Shown here: in pieces, positions 51,451-60,907 of the stretch | How positions within the stretch are numbered: the first letter of the stretch is position 1 | Layout: each line of letters starts with the position of its first letter | Assembly: GCF_039543505.1 (NCBI RefSeq) | Contig: NZ_BAABJW010000002.1 | Location: forward strand, 682,001 to 746,000 | Source of the DNA: Litoribaculum gwangyangense | GTDB lineage: Bacteria; Bacteroidota; Bacteroidia; Flavobacteriales; Flavobacteriaceae | DNA length: 64,000 bases | Direction of reading: 5' to 3' | The notes under the pieces: model-generated | What the model was told of the DNA's origin: nothing | Databases searched by the model: none | Seen by the model: only the letters and a program-made list of their open reading frames with translations | Made by a program: the position numbers and the translations under genes

Positions 51451-52473
51451 ATGAGTTCACAAAATATTTATATTCTTGGAATTGAATCTTCTTGTGATGA
51501 TACAGCGGCTTCTGTCATCTTAAACGGACGCATTTTAAGCAATGTTGTAGCGAACCAGAAAATACATGAAGAATTTGGTGGCGTGGTTCCTGAATTAGCC
51601 TCAAGAGCACATCAGCAAAACATTGTACCGGTAGTGCATCAAGCACTAAAAAAAGCCAATATTTCCAAAGAACAACTTCATGCTATTGCTTTTACGAGAG
51701 GACCTGGCCTTATGGGTAGTCTGTTAGTAGGCACATCATTCGCAAAATCATTGGCTTATGGTTTAAATATTCCTTTAATAGATGTAAACCATATGCAAGG
51801 TCATATTTTGGCCCATTTCATCGATGAGGAAGGGTTTGAGAAACCGCCTTTTCCTTTTTTATCCATGACGATTTCTGGTGGACATACCCAAATTGTTAGA
51901 GTTGATAATTATTTTGATATGAGCGTTATTGGCGAAACCATTGATGATGCCGTTGGTGAAGCGTTTGATAAAAGCGGAAAAATTTTAGGCTTAGGCTATC
52001 CTGCAGGACCAGAAATTGACAAACTTGCTAAACTGGGCAACCCTAAAGCTTTTAAGTTTACAAAACCTAAAGTAGATGGTTTAAATTTTAGTTTTTCAGG
52101 TTTAAAAACAGCGGTTTTATATTTTATTCAAAGAGAAACAAAAACAAATCCTAATTTTATTGAGGATAATCTAAACGATATTTGTGCTTCCATTCAATAT
52201 ACCATTATTGGTATTTTAATAGATAAGCTAAAAATGGCAAGTAAACAAACGGGCATAAAACACATCGCTATTGGTGGCGGTGTTTCGGCTAATTCTGGAA
52301 TTAGGCAAGCCTTAAAAGATGGTGAACAAAAATTTGGTTGGACAACCTATATCCCTAAGTTTGAATTTACTACTGATAATGCCGCTATGATTGCCATTGT
52401 AGGGTATTTAAAATTTTTACAAGGCGATTTTGCTGAACAAAATATAGCGGCTTCGGCGAGGTTAAAAATTTGA
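51451..52473 (+). CDS. tsaD: tRNA threonylcarbamoyladenosine transferase TsaD
   Basis: A 340-residue ASKHA-fold enzyme that transfers the threonylcarbamoyl group to A37 of ANN-decoding tRNAs together with TsaB and TsaE. The signature GIESSCDDTAASV opens the protein. The iron ligands are in VNHMQGHILAHF (about 108-119), TISGGHTQIV follows, and the C-terminal Asp motif is FTTDNAAMIAI. Essential in most bacteria. It heads a co-directional housekeeping run, 3 nt before rsmE, and is divergent from tamB as in many Flavobacteriaceae. Confidence 0.97.
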   Translation: MSSQNIYILGIESSCDDTAASVILNGRILSNVVANQKIHEEFGGVVPELASRAHQQNIVPVVHQALKKANISKEQLHAIAFTRGPGLMGSLLVGTSFAKSLAYGLNIPLIDVNHMQGHILAHFIDEEGFEKPPFPFLSMTISGGHTQIVRVDNYFDMSVIGETIDDAVGEAFDKSGKILGLGYPAGPEIDKLAKLGNPKAFKFTKPKVDGLNFSFSGLKTAVLYFIQRETKTNPNFIEDNLNDICASIQYTIIGILIDKLKMASKQTGIKHIAIGGGVSANSGIRQALKDGEQKFGWTTYIPKFEFTTDNAAMIAIVGYLKFLQGDFAEQNIAASARLKI

Positions 52474-52476
52474 TAT

Positions 52477-53181
52477 ATGCAACTCTTTTACAACCCAGAA
52501 ATAACTGAACAAACCACACAATTTTCTTTAGATAAAGAAGAAAGCCGTCATGTTGTAAAAGTGTTACGTAAATCGGTTGGCGACGAATTGCATATTACTA
52601 ATGGTAAAGGTTGGCTGTTTACAGCAAAAATATCAGTCGCTAATATTAATAAATGTACTGCAGAAATCGTCTCAAAAAAATTTCAAGCAAAACATAACTA
52701 TCATTTACATTTAGCTGTGGCACCTACAAAAATGAACGACCGCTACGAATGGTTTTTGGAAAAAGCCACCGAAATTGGTTTAGATAGTATAACGCCCATC
52801 ATTTGTGAGCATAGCGAACGTAAAGTGATTAAACCCGAGCGTTTTGAGCGTATTTTACAATCGGCTATGAAACAATCGTTACAATGCTATTTACCTAAAC
52901 TAAACGAAGCTATATCATTTCAAGATTTTATCAAACAAGATTTTACTGGCGATTTGTTTATAGCACATTGTGAAGAAACAGATAGAAAATCCTTAAAAAA
53001 GCAATTAAAACCTAAAACAGAAATTACCATTCTTATTGGCCCTGAAGGCGATTTTTCTGTTAAAGAAATTGAAATAGCCCTTCAAAATAATTTTATTCCC
53101 GTAACTTTGGGAGCAACCCGATTACGCACCGAAACTGCAGCCCTTGTGGCCTGCCACTCGGTGGCGTTTATTAATGAATAA
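52477..53181 (+). CDS. rsmE: 16S rRNA (uracil-1498-N3)-methyltransferase RsmE
   Basis: A 234-residue SPOUT methyltransferase for U1498 of 16S rRNA. The N-terminal PUA-like domain includes ESRHVVKVLRKSVGDELHITNG. The trefoil-knot SAM site is seen as LIGPEGDFSVKEIE (about 185-198) and LGATRLRTETAALVA (about 213-227). Three nt separate it from tsaD and five from the DUF4159 gene, so all three are probably one transcript. Confidence 0.95.
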   Translation: MQLFYNPEITEQTTQFSLDKEESRHVVKVLRKSVGDELHITNGKGWLFTAKISVANINKCTAEIVSKKFQAKHNYHLHLAVAPTKMNDRYEWFLEKATEIGLDSITPIICEHSERKVIKPERFERILQSAMKQSLQCYLPKLNEAISFQDFIKQDFTGDLFIAHCEETDRKSLKKQLKPKTEITILIGPEGDFSVKEIEIALQNNFIPVTLGATRLRTETAALVACHSVAFINE

Positions 53182-53186
53182 TTGAT

Positions 53187-53828
53187 ATGAAACTGCTTCT
53201 CTCTACTTTCTTTGGTCTCATTTCTATGGTCTTACTCAGCCAAGATTTAGCGGTTTTAAAATACAAAGGTGGTGGCGATTGGTATGGAAATCCCACATCA
53301 TTGCCTAACCTCATAACATTTTGCAATGAAAATATCAAAACAAAAATGAATCCAAAACCAGAAACGGTTGAAGTGGGCAGTCCTGATATTTTTCAATACC
53401 CACTGTTACACATGACAGGGCATGGCAATGTGTTTTTTAGTGAGAGTGATGCTGAAAATTTAAGAGACTATTTACTAGCCGGTGGATTTCTTCATATTGA
53501 TGATAATTACGGCATGCAACCCTACATAACTAAGGAATTAAAAAAGGTGTTTCCTGATAAGGATTTGATTGAATTGCCAAGCAATCATCCTATTTTCAAT
53601 GCGGCCTTCAATTTCCCAGATGGCTTACCAAAAATACATGAACACGATGGTAAACGCCCGCAAGCCTTTGGAATATTTAATGAAGATAGACTCATCTTAT
53701 TATTTACTTTTGAAAGTGATTTAGGCGATGGATGGGAAGACCCAGAAGTACATAACGACCCAGTAGATGTTAGAGAAAAAGCTCTGAAAATGGGAGCTAA
53801 TATTGTTAAATATGCTTTCGAAAACTAA
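53187..53828 (+). CDS. Exported DUF4159 protein
   Basis: A 213-residue protein with a Sec leader (MKLLLSTFFGLISMVLLSQ). The mature part is the DUF4159 glutamine-amidotransferase-like fold: YPLLHMTGHGNVFFSESDAE and LLAGGFLHIDDNYGMQPY (about 66-115), without an obvious nucleophilic Cys. Function unknown; it is periplasmic or outer-membrane-associated. It is joined to rsmE (5-nt gap) and precedes the TrmH-type gene. Confidence 0.85.
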   Translation: MKLLLSTFFGLISMVLLSQDLAVLKYKGGGDWYGNPTSLPNLITFCNENIKTKMNPKPETVEVGSPDIFQYPLLHMTGHGNVFFSESDAENLRDYLLAGGFLHIDDNYGMQPYITKELKKVFPDKDLIELPSNHPIFNAAFNFPDGLPKIHEHDGKRPQAFGIFNEDRLILLFTFESDLGDGWEDPEVHNDPVDVREKALKMGANIVKYAFEN

Positions 53829-53863
53829 TCAATTGTCGATTGATAATTGTTAATTGACAATTA
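53829..53863. repeat. Short interleaved inverted repeat between DUF4159 and TrmH genes
   Basis: CAATTGTC (53830-53837) and GACAATT (53856-53862) form an inverted repeat, and the stretch between them contains further AATTGT/ATTGATAATTG copies. It fills most of the 38-nt gap. It lacks a long T-run and may be a weak structure or a simple-sequence expansion. Confidence 0.45.
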
Positions 53864-53866
53864 AAA

Positions 53867-54364
53867 ATGCAACTCACCCACTACAATACACACTTTAAAA
53901 AACAAAAATTTCCCATCACTTTAGTTTGTGATAACGTAACCAATGCACCCAATATTGGTAGTCTATTCAGAATTTGTGATGCATTTGGTATTGAAAAACT
54001 GATATTATGTGGTGATGTTTCCATGGGGCGTAAAATAACAAAGACCTCCAGGGCCACCGAAAAAGTTGTTGATTATAACATGAATGAATCTGCTTTAACA
54101 GTAGTTCAAAATTTAAAACATAATGATTATCTAATTCTTTCATTGGAAATTACTAAAAATAGTAAACCTTTACACTCATTTCAATTTCAACGAGAAAAAC
54201 CAATAGCATTAATAATTGGCGATGAAAACTTTGGTGTTTCGGAAGGAATTTTAAAGCTTTCTAATGACATCATTCATATTGATATGTTTGGTCTAAACAG
54301 TAGTATGAATGTGGTTCAAGCTGCCAATATTGCTTTATATGAAATGACAAAGCAATTACTGTAA
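53867..54364 (+). CDS. TrmH/SpoU-family RNA 2'-O-methyltransferase
   Basis: A 165-residue SPOUT enzyme that methylates a ribose of tRNA or rRNA. The three knot motifs are present: NVTNAPNIGSLFRICDAFG (motif 1), IGDENFGVSEGIL (motif 2) and MFGLNSSMNVVQAANIALYEM (motif 3). It lacks the N-terminal substrate-binding domain of larger relatives, so it resembles TrmL/TrmH-type short forms. The target is not fixed by sequence. Confidence 0.88.
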   Translation: MQLTHYNTHFKKQKFPITLVCDNVTNAPNIGSLFRICDAFGIEKLILCGDVSMGRKITKTSRATEKVVDYNMNESALTVVQNLKHNDYLILSLEITKNSKPLHSFQFQREKPIALIIGDENFGVSEGILKLSNDIIHIDMFGLNSSMNVVQAANIALYEMTKQLL

Positions 54365-54462
54365 GTCATTTGAAAAGAAGCTAAGATTGAGATACCACGC
54401 CATCTTTTTGCTTTACTTTAATATTCTTCCTTATGCGATTTCTCATTTTCATTCGAAATGAC
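54365..54462. repeat. Degenerate REP-like interspersed element
   Basis: A 98-nt unit that opens GTCATTTG (54365-54372) and closes CGAAATGAC (54454-54462), i.e. terminal inverted GTCATTT/AAATGAC. Read on the minus strand it begins GTCATTTCGAATGAAAATG, followed by GAGAAATCGCATAAGG. Dispersed intergenic repeats of that form (GTCATTTCGA.., then GAGAAATC..) are common in Flavobacteriaceae. It lies between the TrmH gene stop and the AI-2E gene start. Confidence 0.45.
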
Positions 54463-54489
54463 TAGATTTACTCGACTAAATTTTATCAT

Positions 54490-55578
54490 TTGAATTCCAA
54501 AACCATTTCCAACGGTATTTTAAGGGCTGTCGCCATCATTTTAGGTGTTGCCTTGGTTTTATACTTTCTATTTAAAATTCAATCCGTTATAGGTTACATT
54601 GCTATTGCTGCCGTTATTTCATTAATTGGAAGACCCATAGTATTATTCTTAGAACGTAAATTGAAGTTTAAGAATACCATTGCTGTTGTAGTTACCATGG
54701 TGGTTTTACTTGGTGCCTTTGCGGGTTTAATAGGTTTATTTATTCCTTTGGTAATAAAACAAGGTCAGAATTTATCTTTATTAAATATTGAGGAATTACA
54801 GGGTGATATTGAAAATTTATATAGTGAAATTGTTACTTACTTCGATATACATCAAATAGATGTTGAGCAATCTTTAAAAGACTCTAACCTGCTTTCAAAA
54901 ATAGATTTTACATTAATTCCAAACTTTTTAAACTCCATAATTAGTGGTTTAGGCAGTTTTAGCATTGGATTGTTTTCTGTACTTTTTATATCCTTTTTCT
55001 TTTTAAAGGATAGTAGGCTTTTTGAAAGCGCTATTATGACTTTCATTCCAGACAATAAAGAATCTCGTTGGAAAACATCCTCAACAAAAATCAAGGATTT
55101 ACTATCGCGCTATTTTGTAGGGTTGATTTTTCAAATATTAATACTGTTCATTATTTACATGATTGGTCTTTTAATTATAGGGGTAGAAAACGCTGTGGTT
55201 ATTGCTTTTTTATGTGCTTTGCTGAATTTAATCCCTTATGTTGGGCCGCTAATAGGTGCTTTTTTAATGCTAACGCTTACCATGACAAGTAACCTAGGAG
55301 CATCGTTTAGTGAGTTTATATTACCGAAAACCTTATGGGTTTTTGTTGTTTTTATTATTGGGCAATTGGTTGATAATTTTGGAAGTCAGCCCATTATATT
55401 TTCCAAAAGTGTGAAATCACATCCTTTAGAAATTTTCTTAGTGATATTAATGACAGGTATACTTTTTGGTATCGTTGGCTTGATAATAGCGGTCCCAGCA
55501 TACACAGCTATAAAAGTTATTTTAAAAGAATTTCTTTCCGAAAATAAAATCGTTAAAAAATTGACAAAAGATTTATAA
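54490..55578 (+). CDS. AI-2E/PerM-family transporter
   Basis: A 362-residue membrane protein with eight predicted helices, two N-terminal pairs flanking a soluble segment (about 85-150). The conserved GLIIAVPAYTAIKVILKEF lies at the end of the last helix, and FLCALLNLIPYVGPLIGAF is the PerM signature. The family includes AI-2 exporters and Na+/H+ antiporters; the substrate is unknown. TTG at 54490 is the start, as no ATG precedes the conserved N-terminus (SNGILRAVAIILG). Confidence 0.87.
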   Translation: MNSKTISNGILRAVAIILGVALVLYFLFKIQSVIGYIAIAAVISLIGRPIVLFLERKLKFKNTIAVVVTMVVLLGAFAGLIGLFIPLVIKQGQNLSLLNIEELQGDIENLYSEIVTYFDIHQIDVEQSLKDSNLLSKIDFTLIPNFLNSIISGLGSFSIGLFSVLFISFFFLKDSRLFESAIMTFIPDNKESRWKTSSTKIKDLLSRYFVGLIFQILILFIIYMIGLLIIGVENAVVIAFLCALLNLIPYVGPLIGAFLMLTLTMTSNLGASFSEFILPKTLWVFVVFIIGQLVDNFGSQPIIFSKSVKSHPLEIFLVILMTGILFGIVGLIIAVPAYTAIKVILKEFLSENKIVKKLTKDL

Positions 55579-55584
55579 TTTCAA

Positions 55585-56766
55585 TTGAATTATTCAATAT
55601 TAAATACTGAAATTCAAGAATTTATAAATAATAATTTAAATTCTAATATTGCTTCAATTTTATTAAAAGGAACTTCTTTCAATAGCATTGAAACTAAAGA
55701 AATTATTGAGCAAATTGAATCTAAAAAACGTTGTGAAAAGAAATTACCAACTTGGTTTGGAGCAAAAAATATTTATTATCCAAACAAACTTAATATTGAG
55801 CAAACCTCTTCAGAAATTACAGCCAAATATAAATCAGAATTAATCAAAGGCGCGTCGATTATTGATTTAACAGGTGGGTTTGGTGTAGATTGTTTTTACT
55901 TTGCTAAACAGTTTAAAAGGGTCATTCACTGCGAGATTGATGACAATATCTCTAATATTGTTGCTCACAATTTTAGTGAATTGAACATGACAAACATTCA
56001 AACCATTAATAATAATGGAATTGAGTATTTAAAAACAAATTCTACACCATACGATTGGATTTATATCGACCCTTCAAGAAGACACGATACCAAAGGGAAA
56101 GTATTCTTTTTAAAAGATTGTGAACCTAACGTACCAGAGCATTTGGAATTACTTTTTAAAAATTCCGAAAAAATAATGATTAAAACTTCACCTTTACTTG
56201 ATATAAGTATGGGAATTAATGAACTAAAATTTGTTAAAACGATTCATGTAATAGCGGTTCATAATGAGGTAAAGGAACTACTTTGGATTTTAGAAAGTGG
56301 ATTTGATGGTATTATTAACGTTGAAACCGTAAACCTTAAAAATGAAAATAAAGAACGATTCCGTTTCAATTTAAATGAGGAAAGAAATACGGAAGCTTGC
56401 TATAGTTTGCCTTTAAACTTTTTGTACGAGCCTAATGCTGCTATTTTAAAATCTGGTGCTTTTAATGAGATTTCTAATCAGATGGCGGTTTTCAAAATAC
56501 ATAAGCACTCCCATCTATACACTAGTGATATTTTAATGGATTTCCCTGGAAGACGTTTTAAAATTGAAAATATTATTCCTTACAATAAAAAAGACATTAA
56601 AAAACTCAACCTTTCGAAAGCCAATATTACGACGCGGAATTTTCCTGAGACTGTTCAAGAAATACGTAAAAAATTCCATATTCAAGATGGTGGGGAAACC
56701 TATATGTTTTTCACAACCGATTTAAATAACCAAAGGATAGTTATAATTACCCAAAAACTAGACTAA
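55585..56766 (+). CDS. Class I SAM-dependent methyltransferase with THUMP-like C-terminal domain
   Basis: A 393-residue putative RNA methyltransferase. A helical N-terminal part (1-85) is followed by SAM motif I (IDLTGGFGVDCFYFA, about 92-106), a VIHCEIDDN segment and the catalytic-type IDPSRRHD (about 160-167). The last 100 residues match the THUMP-like domain found on such proteins in Bacteroidota. Start TTG at 55585 lies 6 nt after the AI-2E gene stop, so translational coupling is likely. The RNA target is unknown. Confidence 0.85.
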   Translation: MNYSILNTEIQEFINNNLNSNIASILLKGTSFNSIETKEIIEQIESKKRCEKKLPTWFGAKNIYYPNKLNIEQTSSEITAKYKSELIKGASIIDLTGGFGVDCFYFAKQFKRVIHCEIDDNISNIVAHNFSELNMTNIQTINNNGIEYLKTNSTPYDWIYIDPSRRHDTKGKVFFLKDCEPNVPEHLELLFKNSEKIMIKTSPLLDISMGINELKFVKTIHVIAVHNEVKELLWILESGFDGIINVETVNLKNENKERFRFNLNEERNTEACYSLPLNFLYEPNAAILKSGAFNEISNQMAVFKIHKHSHLYTSDILMDFPGRRFKIENIIPYNKKDIKKLNLSKANITTRNFPETVQEIRKKFHIQDGGETYMFFTTDLNNQRIVIITQKLD

Positions 56767-56891
56767 AGAAAAGACACTTTGATTGTCATGGAAAACCCGC
56801 TTTTTTTTTATTTGATTAAATACTCTTTAAATCAATTTTTGGTTAAGGTTTTTATTGGGAAAATCCATTTTTAATATATTAAGACTTACTC

Positions 56892-56907
56892 ACGAAAACG
56901 TTTTCGT
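56892..56907. promoter_or_regulatory. LacI-family operator upstream of the GH65 operon
   Basis: ACGAAAACGTTTTCGT is a perfect 16-bp palindrome with the central CG and outer form expected of LacI/GalR operators. It lies 125 nt before the pgmB start. No lacI-like gene is in the window, so the regulator (probably a maltose-responsive MalR type) must be encoded elsewhere. Confidence 0.72.
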
Positions 56908-57031
56908 TCAAAAACATTTTAGTTAAATTAAAAAATTGCGTTGAAAAACCAATAGTTTGATAATTTTAAAAAATAAAAGTAAAGTTTATGGTAGTCATAA
57001 AGAATCTACATCCACATTCCATTTAAATTCA

Positions 57032-57703
57032 ATGAATAATATAGGCGTTATATTCGATTTAGATGGAGTTATAGTAGACACCGCAAAGTATCATTTTTTG
57101 GCCTGGAAAAATCTTGCCGACGAATTAGGTTTTGAGTTTACCGAAACCCATAACGAATTATTAAAAGGAGTGAGTCGAGTTCGTTCTTTAGAAATTTTAT
57201 TAGGCATAGGAAACGTTACAATTTCTGAAGAAAAGAAACAGAAATACTTGGTTAGTAAAAATAAGGACTATCTTGATTACATAACCAAAATGGGACCTGA
57301 AGAAATACTTCCTGGAGCCGAAAAACTATTGAATACCTTAGATGATTTAGGAATTAAATATGTATTGGGTTCAGCAAGTAAAAATGCCCCTTTAATCTTA
57401 AAACAGGTTAATTTACTACATCGATTTTTGGGGATTGTTGATGGTAATAGCGTATCAAAAGCAAAACCAGATCCCGAAGTGTTTTTAATAGGTGCAAAAA
57501 AGCTCAATCTCCCTCCAGAAAAATGTATCGTGTTTGAAGATGCCATCGCTGGTATTGAAGCAGCCAATAAAGCCAACATGATTTCCATAGGAGTTGGAGA
57601 CAAAAAAACCCTTAACAAGGCCAATTATAATTTTAACAACTTAACAGAAATACCAGAACATTTCTTTGAAAAATTTCTTTCAGAAAATAATAAAATAAAA
57701 TGA
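57032..57703 (+). CDS. pgmB: Beta-phosphoglucomutase
   Basis: A 223-residue HAD-superfamily mutase converting beta-glucose-1-phosphate to glucose-6-phosphate in the cytoplasm. The catalytic motif VIFDLDGVIVDTA (Asp nucleophile and second Asp) opens the protein, followed by the cap domain with LLKGVSRVRSLEILL (substrate specificity loop), GSASKNAPLIL, KPDPEVFLIGAKKL and EDAIAGIEAA. The ATG at 57032 gives the usual N-terminus; an in-frame TTG at 56957 would add 25 residues. The ATGA overlap with the GH65 gene shows tight coupling. Confidence 0.94.
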   Translation: MNNIGVIFDLDGVIVDTAKYHFLAWKNLADELGFEFTETHNELLKGVSRVRSLEILLGIGNVTISEEKKQKYLVSKNKDYLDYITKMGPEEILPGAEKLLNTLDDLGIKYVLGSASKNAPLILKQVNLLHRFLGIVDGNSVSKAKPDPEVFLIGAKKLNLPPEKCIVFEDAIAGIEAANKANMISIGVGDKKTLNKANYNFNNLTEIPEHFFEKFLSENNKIK

Positions 57704-60012
57704 ATCAAGATTACATAAAACCAGACAATTGGTCTATCATAGAGGAAGGCTTTGACATCAAACGCGTAAAATCTTCAGAAAGCTTATTTAGCATAGGCAA
57801 CGGTGCTATGGGTCAACGTGCAAATTTCGAAGAAGAATACTCTGGAGCAACATTCCAAGGCAGTTACATAGCGGGTGTTTACTATCCAGATAAAACCCGT
57901 GTAGGTTGGTGGAAAAATGGGTACCCAGAGTATTTTGCCAAAGTATTGAATGCCCCAAATTGGATTGGTATTAAGGTATATGTAAATGGTGAATCTTTGG
58001 ATTTATTTACTTGTAAAACAGTTGAGAATTTCAAAAGAGAACTCAACATGAAAGAAGGTTGGTTATCAAGAAGTTTCGAGGCTACTCTTCAAAACAATAC
58101 TAAAATAGATGTTAAAACAACGCGTTTTTTAAGTTTAGATTTAGATGAAGTTGGTGCTATTCAATATGAAATAATACCCTTAAACAAGGACGCTGAAATT
58201 ACCTTTAAACCTTATTTAGATTCAGGAATCACCAACGAAGACTCAAATTGGGATGATAAATTTTGGGATACAATAAATGTGTGCCATAAAAACCATCAAG
58301 CATTCATAGAAGCTAAAACCATGAAAACAGATTTTCATATTTGCACATTCATGGAATCTAAAGTGTTCATTAATGGTAAATCTGTATTAATTGAGCCGAA
58401 TATAAAAGCCGATTCTAATTCAGCAACATTTAGTTATTCCTATCAAGTAAAAAAAAGCGAAACCTATACTATTCATAAGTTTGGTGGTTACACTGTAGAT
58501 AGAAACCATCACAAAACAAAATTAGTCTCAGCAGCAAAAAACGTTTTGAAAATAGCTACCAAAAAAGGATTTAATCAATTATTGGATGACCAAAAAAAGG
58601 CGTGGGCAAATATTTGGGACATGGCCGATATCACTATTTCCGGGGATATAAAAGCGCAACAAGGCATCCGTTTTAATATTTTTCAACTAAATCAAACGTA
58701 TTTAGGAAAAGACTCTAGATTGAATATTGGACCAAAAGGATTTACAGGAGAAAAATATGGAGGAAGTACCTATTGGGATACTGAAGCTTATTGTATTCCT
58801 TTTTATATGGCCACTAAAGACCAAAAAGTCGCGAAAAATCTTCTGGAATATAGATATAATCATTTAGAAAAAGCTATTGAAAATGCTGAAAAATTAGGTT
58901 TTAAAAATGGTGCCGCTTTATACCCCATGGTCACCATGAATGGTGAAGAATGTCACAATGAATGGGAAATAACCTTTGAAGAAATACACCGTAATGGCGC
59001 CATTGCATTCGCTATATATAATTATCACAGGTACACTGGAGATTACAGTTATATTAAAGAAAAGGGCTTAGAAGTATTAATTGGCATTGCTCGTTTTTGG
59101 CATCAACGTGCTACATTTTCAACCGATAAAAATAAGTATGTTATTCTAGGGGTTACAGGACCCAACGAATATGAAAACAACGTGAATAATAATTTTTATA
59201 CCAACTATATAGCCAAATGGTGTATTAATTATGCTTTGGAAAATATTGATAAAGTAGCATCAGAATTCCCTAGTGACTTCACTAGAATTATGAATAAAGT
59301 AAAACTTTCCAATTCCGAATTGAACGAGTGGAAAGAGGTAACCGATAATATGTATTTTCCATTTTCAGAAAAATACAATGTGTACCTTCAACAGGATGGA
59401 TTTTTAGATAAAGAATTAATCACAGTTGCAAACCTCGATAAATCGCAACGCCCTATAAACCAAAAATGGAGTTGGGACAGAATTTTACGTTCGCCTTACA
59501 TCAAACAAGCCGATACATTACAAGGATTTTACTTCTTCGAAGACCATTTTAGCGATGAAGAATTAGAACGTCATTTCGATTTCTATGAACCTTTTACGGT
59601 TCATGAAAGTTCCTTGTCACCTTGTGTACATAGCATACAAGCGGCTAAACTAGGTAGAATGGAACAAGCCTACAACTTTTATTTACGTACCTCTCGATTA
59701 GATTTAGATGATTATAATAAAGAGGTTGAAGAAGGGCTTCATATAACTTCCATGGCAGGAACTTGGATGAGTATTGTGGAAGGTTTTGGTGGCATGCGCG
59801 TTAAAAATAACACTTTACATTTTGAACCTAAAATACCCGAACAGTGGAACTCCTTCTCTTTTAAAGTGAATTTTAGAGGTCAGGTGTTAAAGATAGAGGT
59901 TTCAAAAAACAAAACAGATTTTGAGTTGGAGGGTATCAAATCCATACAAATTGTTGTGAACAATAAGCCATTAGTAATTTCTCCAAAAAATTTAATTAGT
60001 TTAAAATCGTGA
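57700..60012 (+). CDS. GH65 alpha-glucobiose phosphorylase (maltose/kojibiose/trehalose type)
   Basis: A 770-residue cytoplasmic phosphorylase that cleaves an alpha-linked glucose disaccharide with phosphate to beta-glucose-1-phosphate and glucose. The general-acid motif GVTGPNEYENNV is at about 484-495 (E490). KQADTLQGFYFF (602-613) and HESSLSP (635-641) are the residues that distinguish phosphorylases and bind phosphate. Domain order is N-terminal beta-sandwich, (alpha/alpha)6 barrel, C-terminal beta. PgmB upstream supplies the next step. Maltose is the likeliest substrate but kojibiose, nigerose or trehalose cannot be excluded. Confidence 0.93.
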   Translation: MNQDYIKPDNWSIIEEGFDIKRVKSSESLFSIGNGAMGQRANFEEEYSGATFQGSYIAGVYYPDKTRVGWWKNGYPEYFAKVLNAPNWIGIKVYVNGESLDLFTCKTVENFKRELNMKEGWLSRSFEATLQNNTKIDVKTTRFLSLDLDEVGAIQYEIIPLNKDAEITFKPYLDSGITNEDSNWDDKFWDTINVCHKNHQAFIEAKTMKTDFHICTFMESKVFINGKSVLIEPNIKADSNSATFSYSYQVKKSETYTIHKFGGYTVDRNHHKTKLVSAAKNVLKIATKKGFNQLLDDQKKAWANIWDMADITISGDIKAQQGIRFNIFQLNQTYLGKDSRLNIGPKGFTGEKYGGSTYWDTEAYCIPFYMATKDQKVAKNLLEYRYNHLEKAIENAEKLGFKNGAALYPMVTMNGEECHNEWEITFEEIHRNGAIAFAIYNYHRYTGDYSYIKEKGLEVLIGIARFWHQRATFSTDKNKYVILGVTGPNEYENNVNNNFYTNYIAKWCINYALENIDKVASEFPSDFTRIMNKVKLSNSELNEWKEVTDNMYFPFSEKYNVYLQQDGFLDKELITVANLDKSQRPINQKWSWDRILRSPYIKQADTLQGFYFFEDHFSDEELERHFDFYEPFTVHESSLSPCVHSIQAAKLGRMEQAYNFYLRTSRLDLDDYNKEVEEGLHITSMAGTWMSIVEGFGGMRVKNNTLHFEPKIPEQWNSFSFKVNFRGQVLKIEVSKNKTDFELEGIKSIQIVVNNKPLVISPKNLISLKS

Positions 60013-60129
60013 AAAACTGTTTTTACCTTTAAAAGGTTAAAGCAAGAATTTTTGAAAATTTCACACACTAAATAAAAATTTCATGAAACTTTCTTCGTAG
60101 ATTTTATAAGTGTTTAGAATAAAAAAGTA

Positions 60130-60861
60130 CTATATTTCAAGTTCAGGGAAAACGAATTTGTCTATAATAGATTCAACATTACTATCAACTTTAGGGCTAA
60201 ATAAATCTTTACTTACCGTGTAAGCGCTTAGCTCAGATTCCGGATAATTACTTTTCACTAGTTCTTTAATGTCTTCTTGCGTTAATTCAGGTAATAACCA
60301 ATGTTCAATGGCTTGATCATTTAAAATGACAGGTTGACGCTTCTTTAAATTATGGATTTTAGCAAACATTGGTGATGCATCTTTTGTCAATATAGAAAAA
60401 GTAATATAGGTATCCACTACAGAATAAATGCCTGCTAAAGCTAAAGGCTCTTTTTCTTTTTGAGAAATATAAAAAGGATATTTCTTTTTATTATGTTCAT
60501 GCGGTTCAAAAAACCCGGAGACAGGTATTATACATCTTTTTGATATGGCAGCTTCTCTATATAAAAAATGGCTAAATAACTTTTCAGATTGGGCATTTAA
60601 ACCCCCTCCATATTTTACCGCTTCTTTATAATAGGCTTTTATTTCACTTGATGTTTTATTTGAAGGCACTATTCCCCAAACACCTGGAGCTAAAACATCT
60701 GATTTCTCTTGTGGTATAACCAACATATTGGGATGTGCAAATCCATTTAAATGATAATTTGGTTTATCAAAAATGGGACGAATGGTTTCAGAACTTAAAT
60801 TTACTTTGAAATATTCTTCTAACTTTTTAGTTTTATGGATAGTACTGGTATGGAAGCACAT
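60130..60861 (-). CDS. SRAP/HMCES-family abasic-site processing protein (YedK-like)
   Basis: A 243-residue protein that forms a covalent thiazolidine crosslink with abasic sites in single-stranded DNA to shield them. Cys2 directly follows the initiator Met (MCFHTSTI). The other active-site elements appear as NAQSEKLFSHFLYREA (Asn), IIPVSGFFEPHEH (Glu) and FAKIHNLKKRQPVIL (His). Full length. It lies 46 nt downstream of the DnaE-like gene on the same strand, in keeping with a DNA-damage operon. Confidence 0.9.
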   Translation of the reverse strand: MCFHTSTIHKTKKLEEYFKVNLSSETIRPIFDKPNYHLNGFAHPNMLVIPQEKSDVLAPGVWGIVPSNKTSSEIKAYYKEAVKYGGGLNAQSEKLFSHFLYREAAISKRCIIPVSGFFEPHEHNKKKYPFYISQKEKEPLALAGIYSVVDTYITFSILTKDASPMFAKIHNLKKRQPVILNDQAIEHWLLPELTQEDIKELVKSNYPESELSAYTVSKDLFSPKVDSNVESIIDKFVFPELEI

Positions 60862-60907
60862 AGGGTTTATTTTATATGTTAAAGTTAAAAAATAAAACGC
60901 ATCCTTT

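Noticed and set aside
60013..60129. Terminator between the convergent GH65 and SRAP genes
   Set aside because: The only inverted repeat (ACCTTT/AAAGGT near 60030) is short and lacks a T-run, so no call was made.
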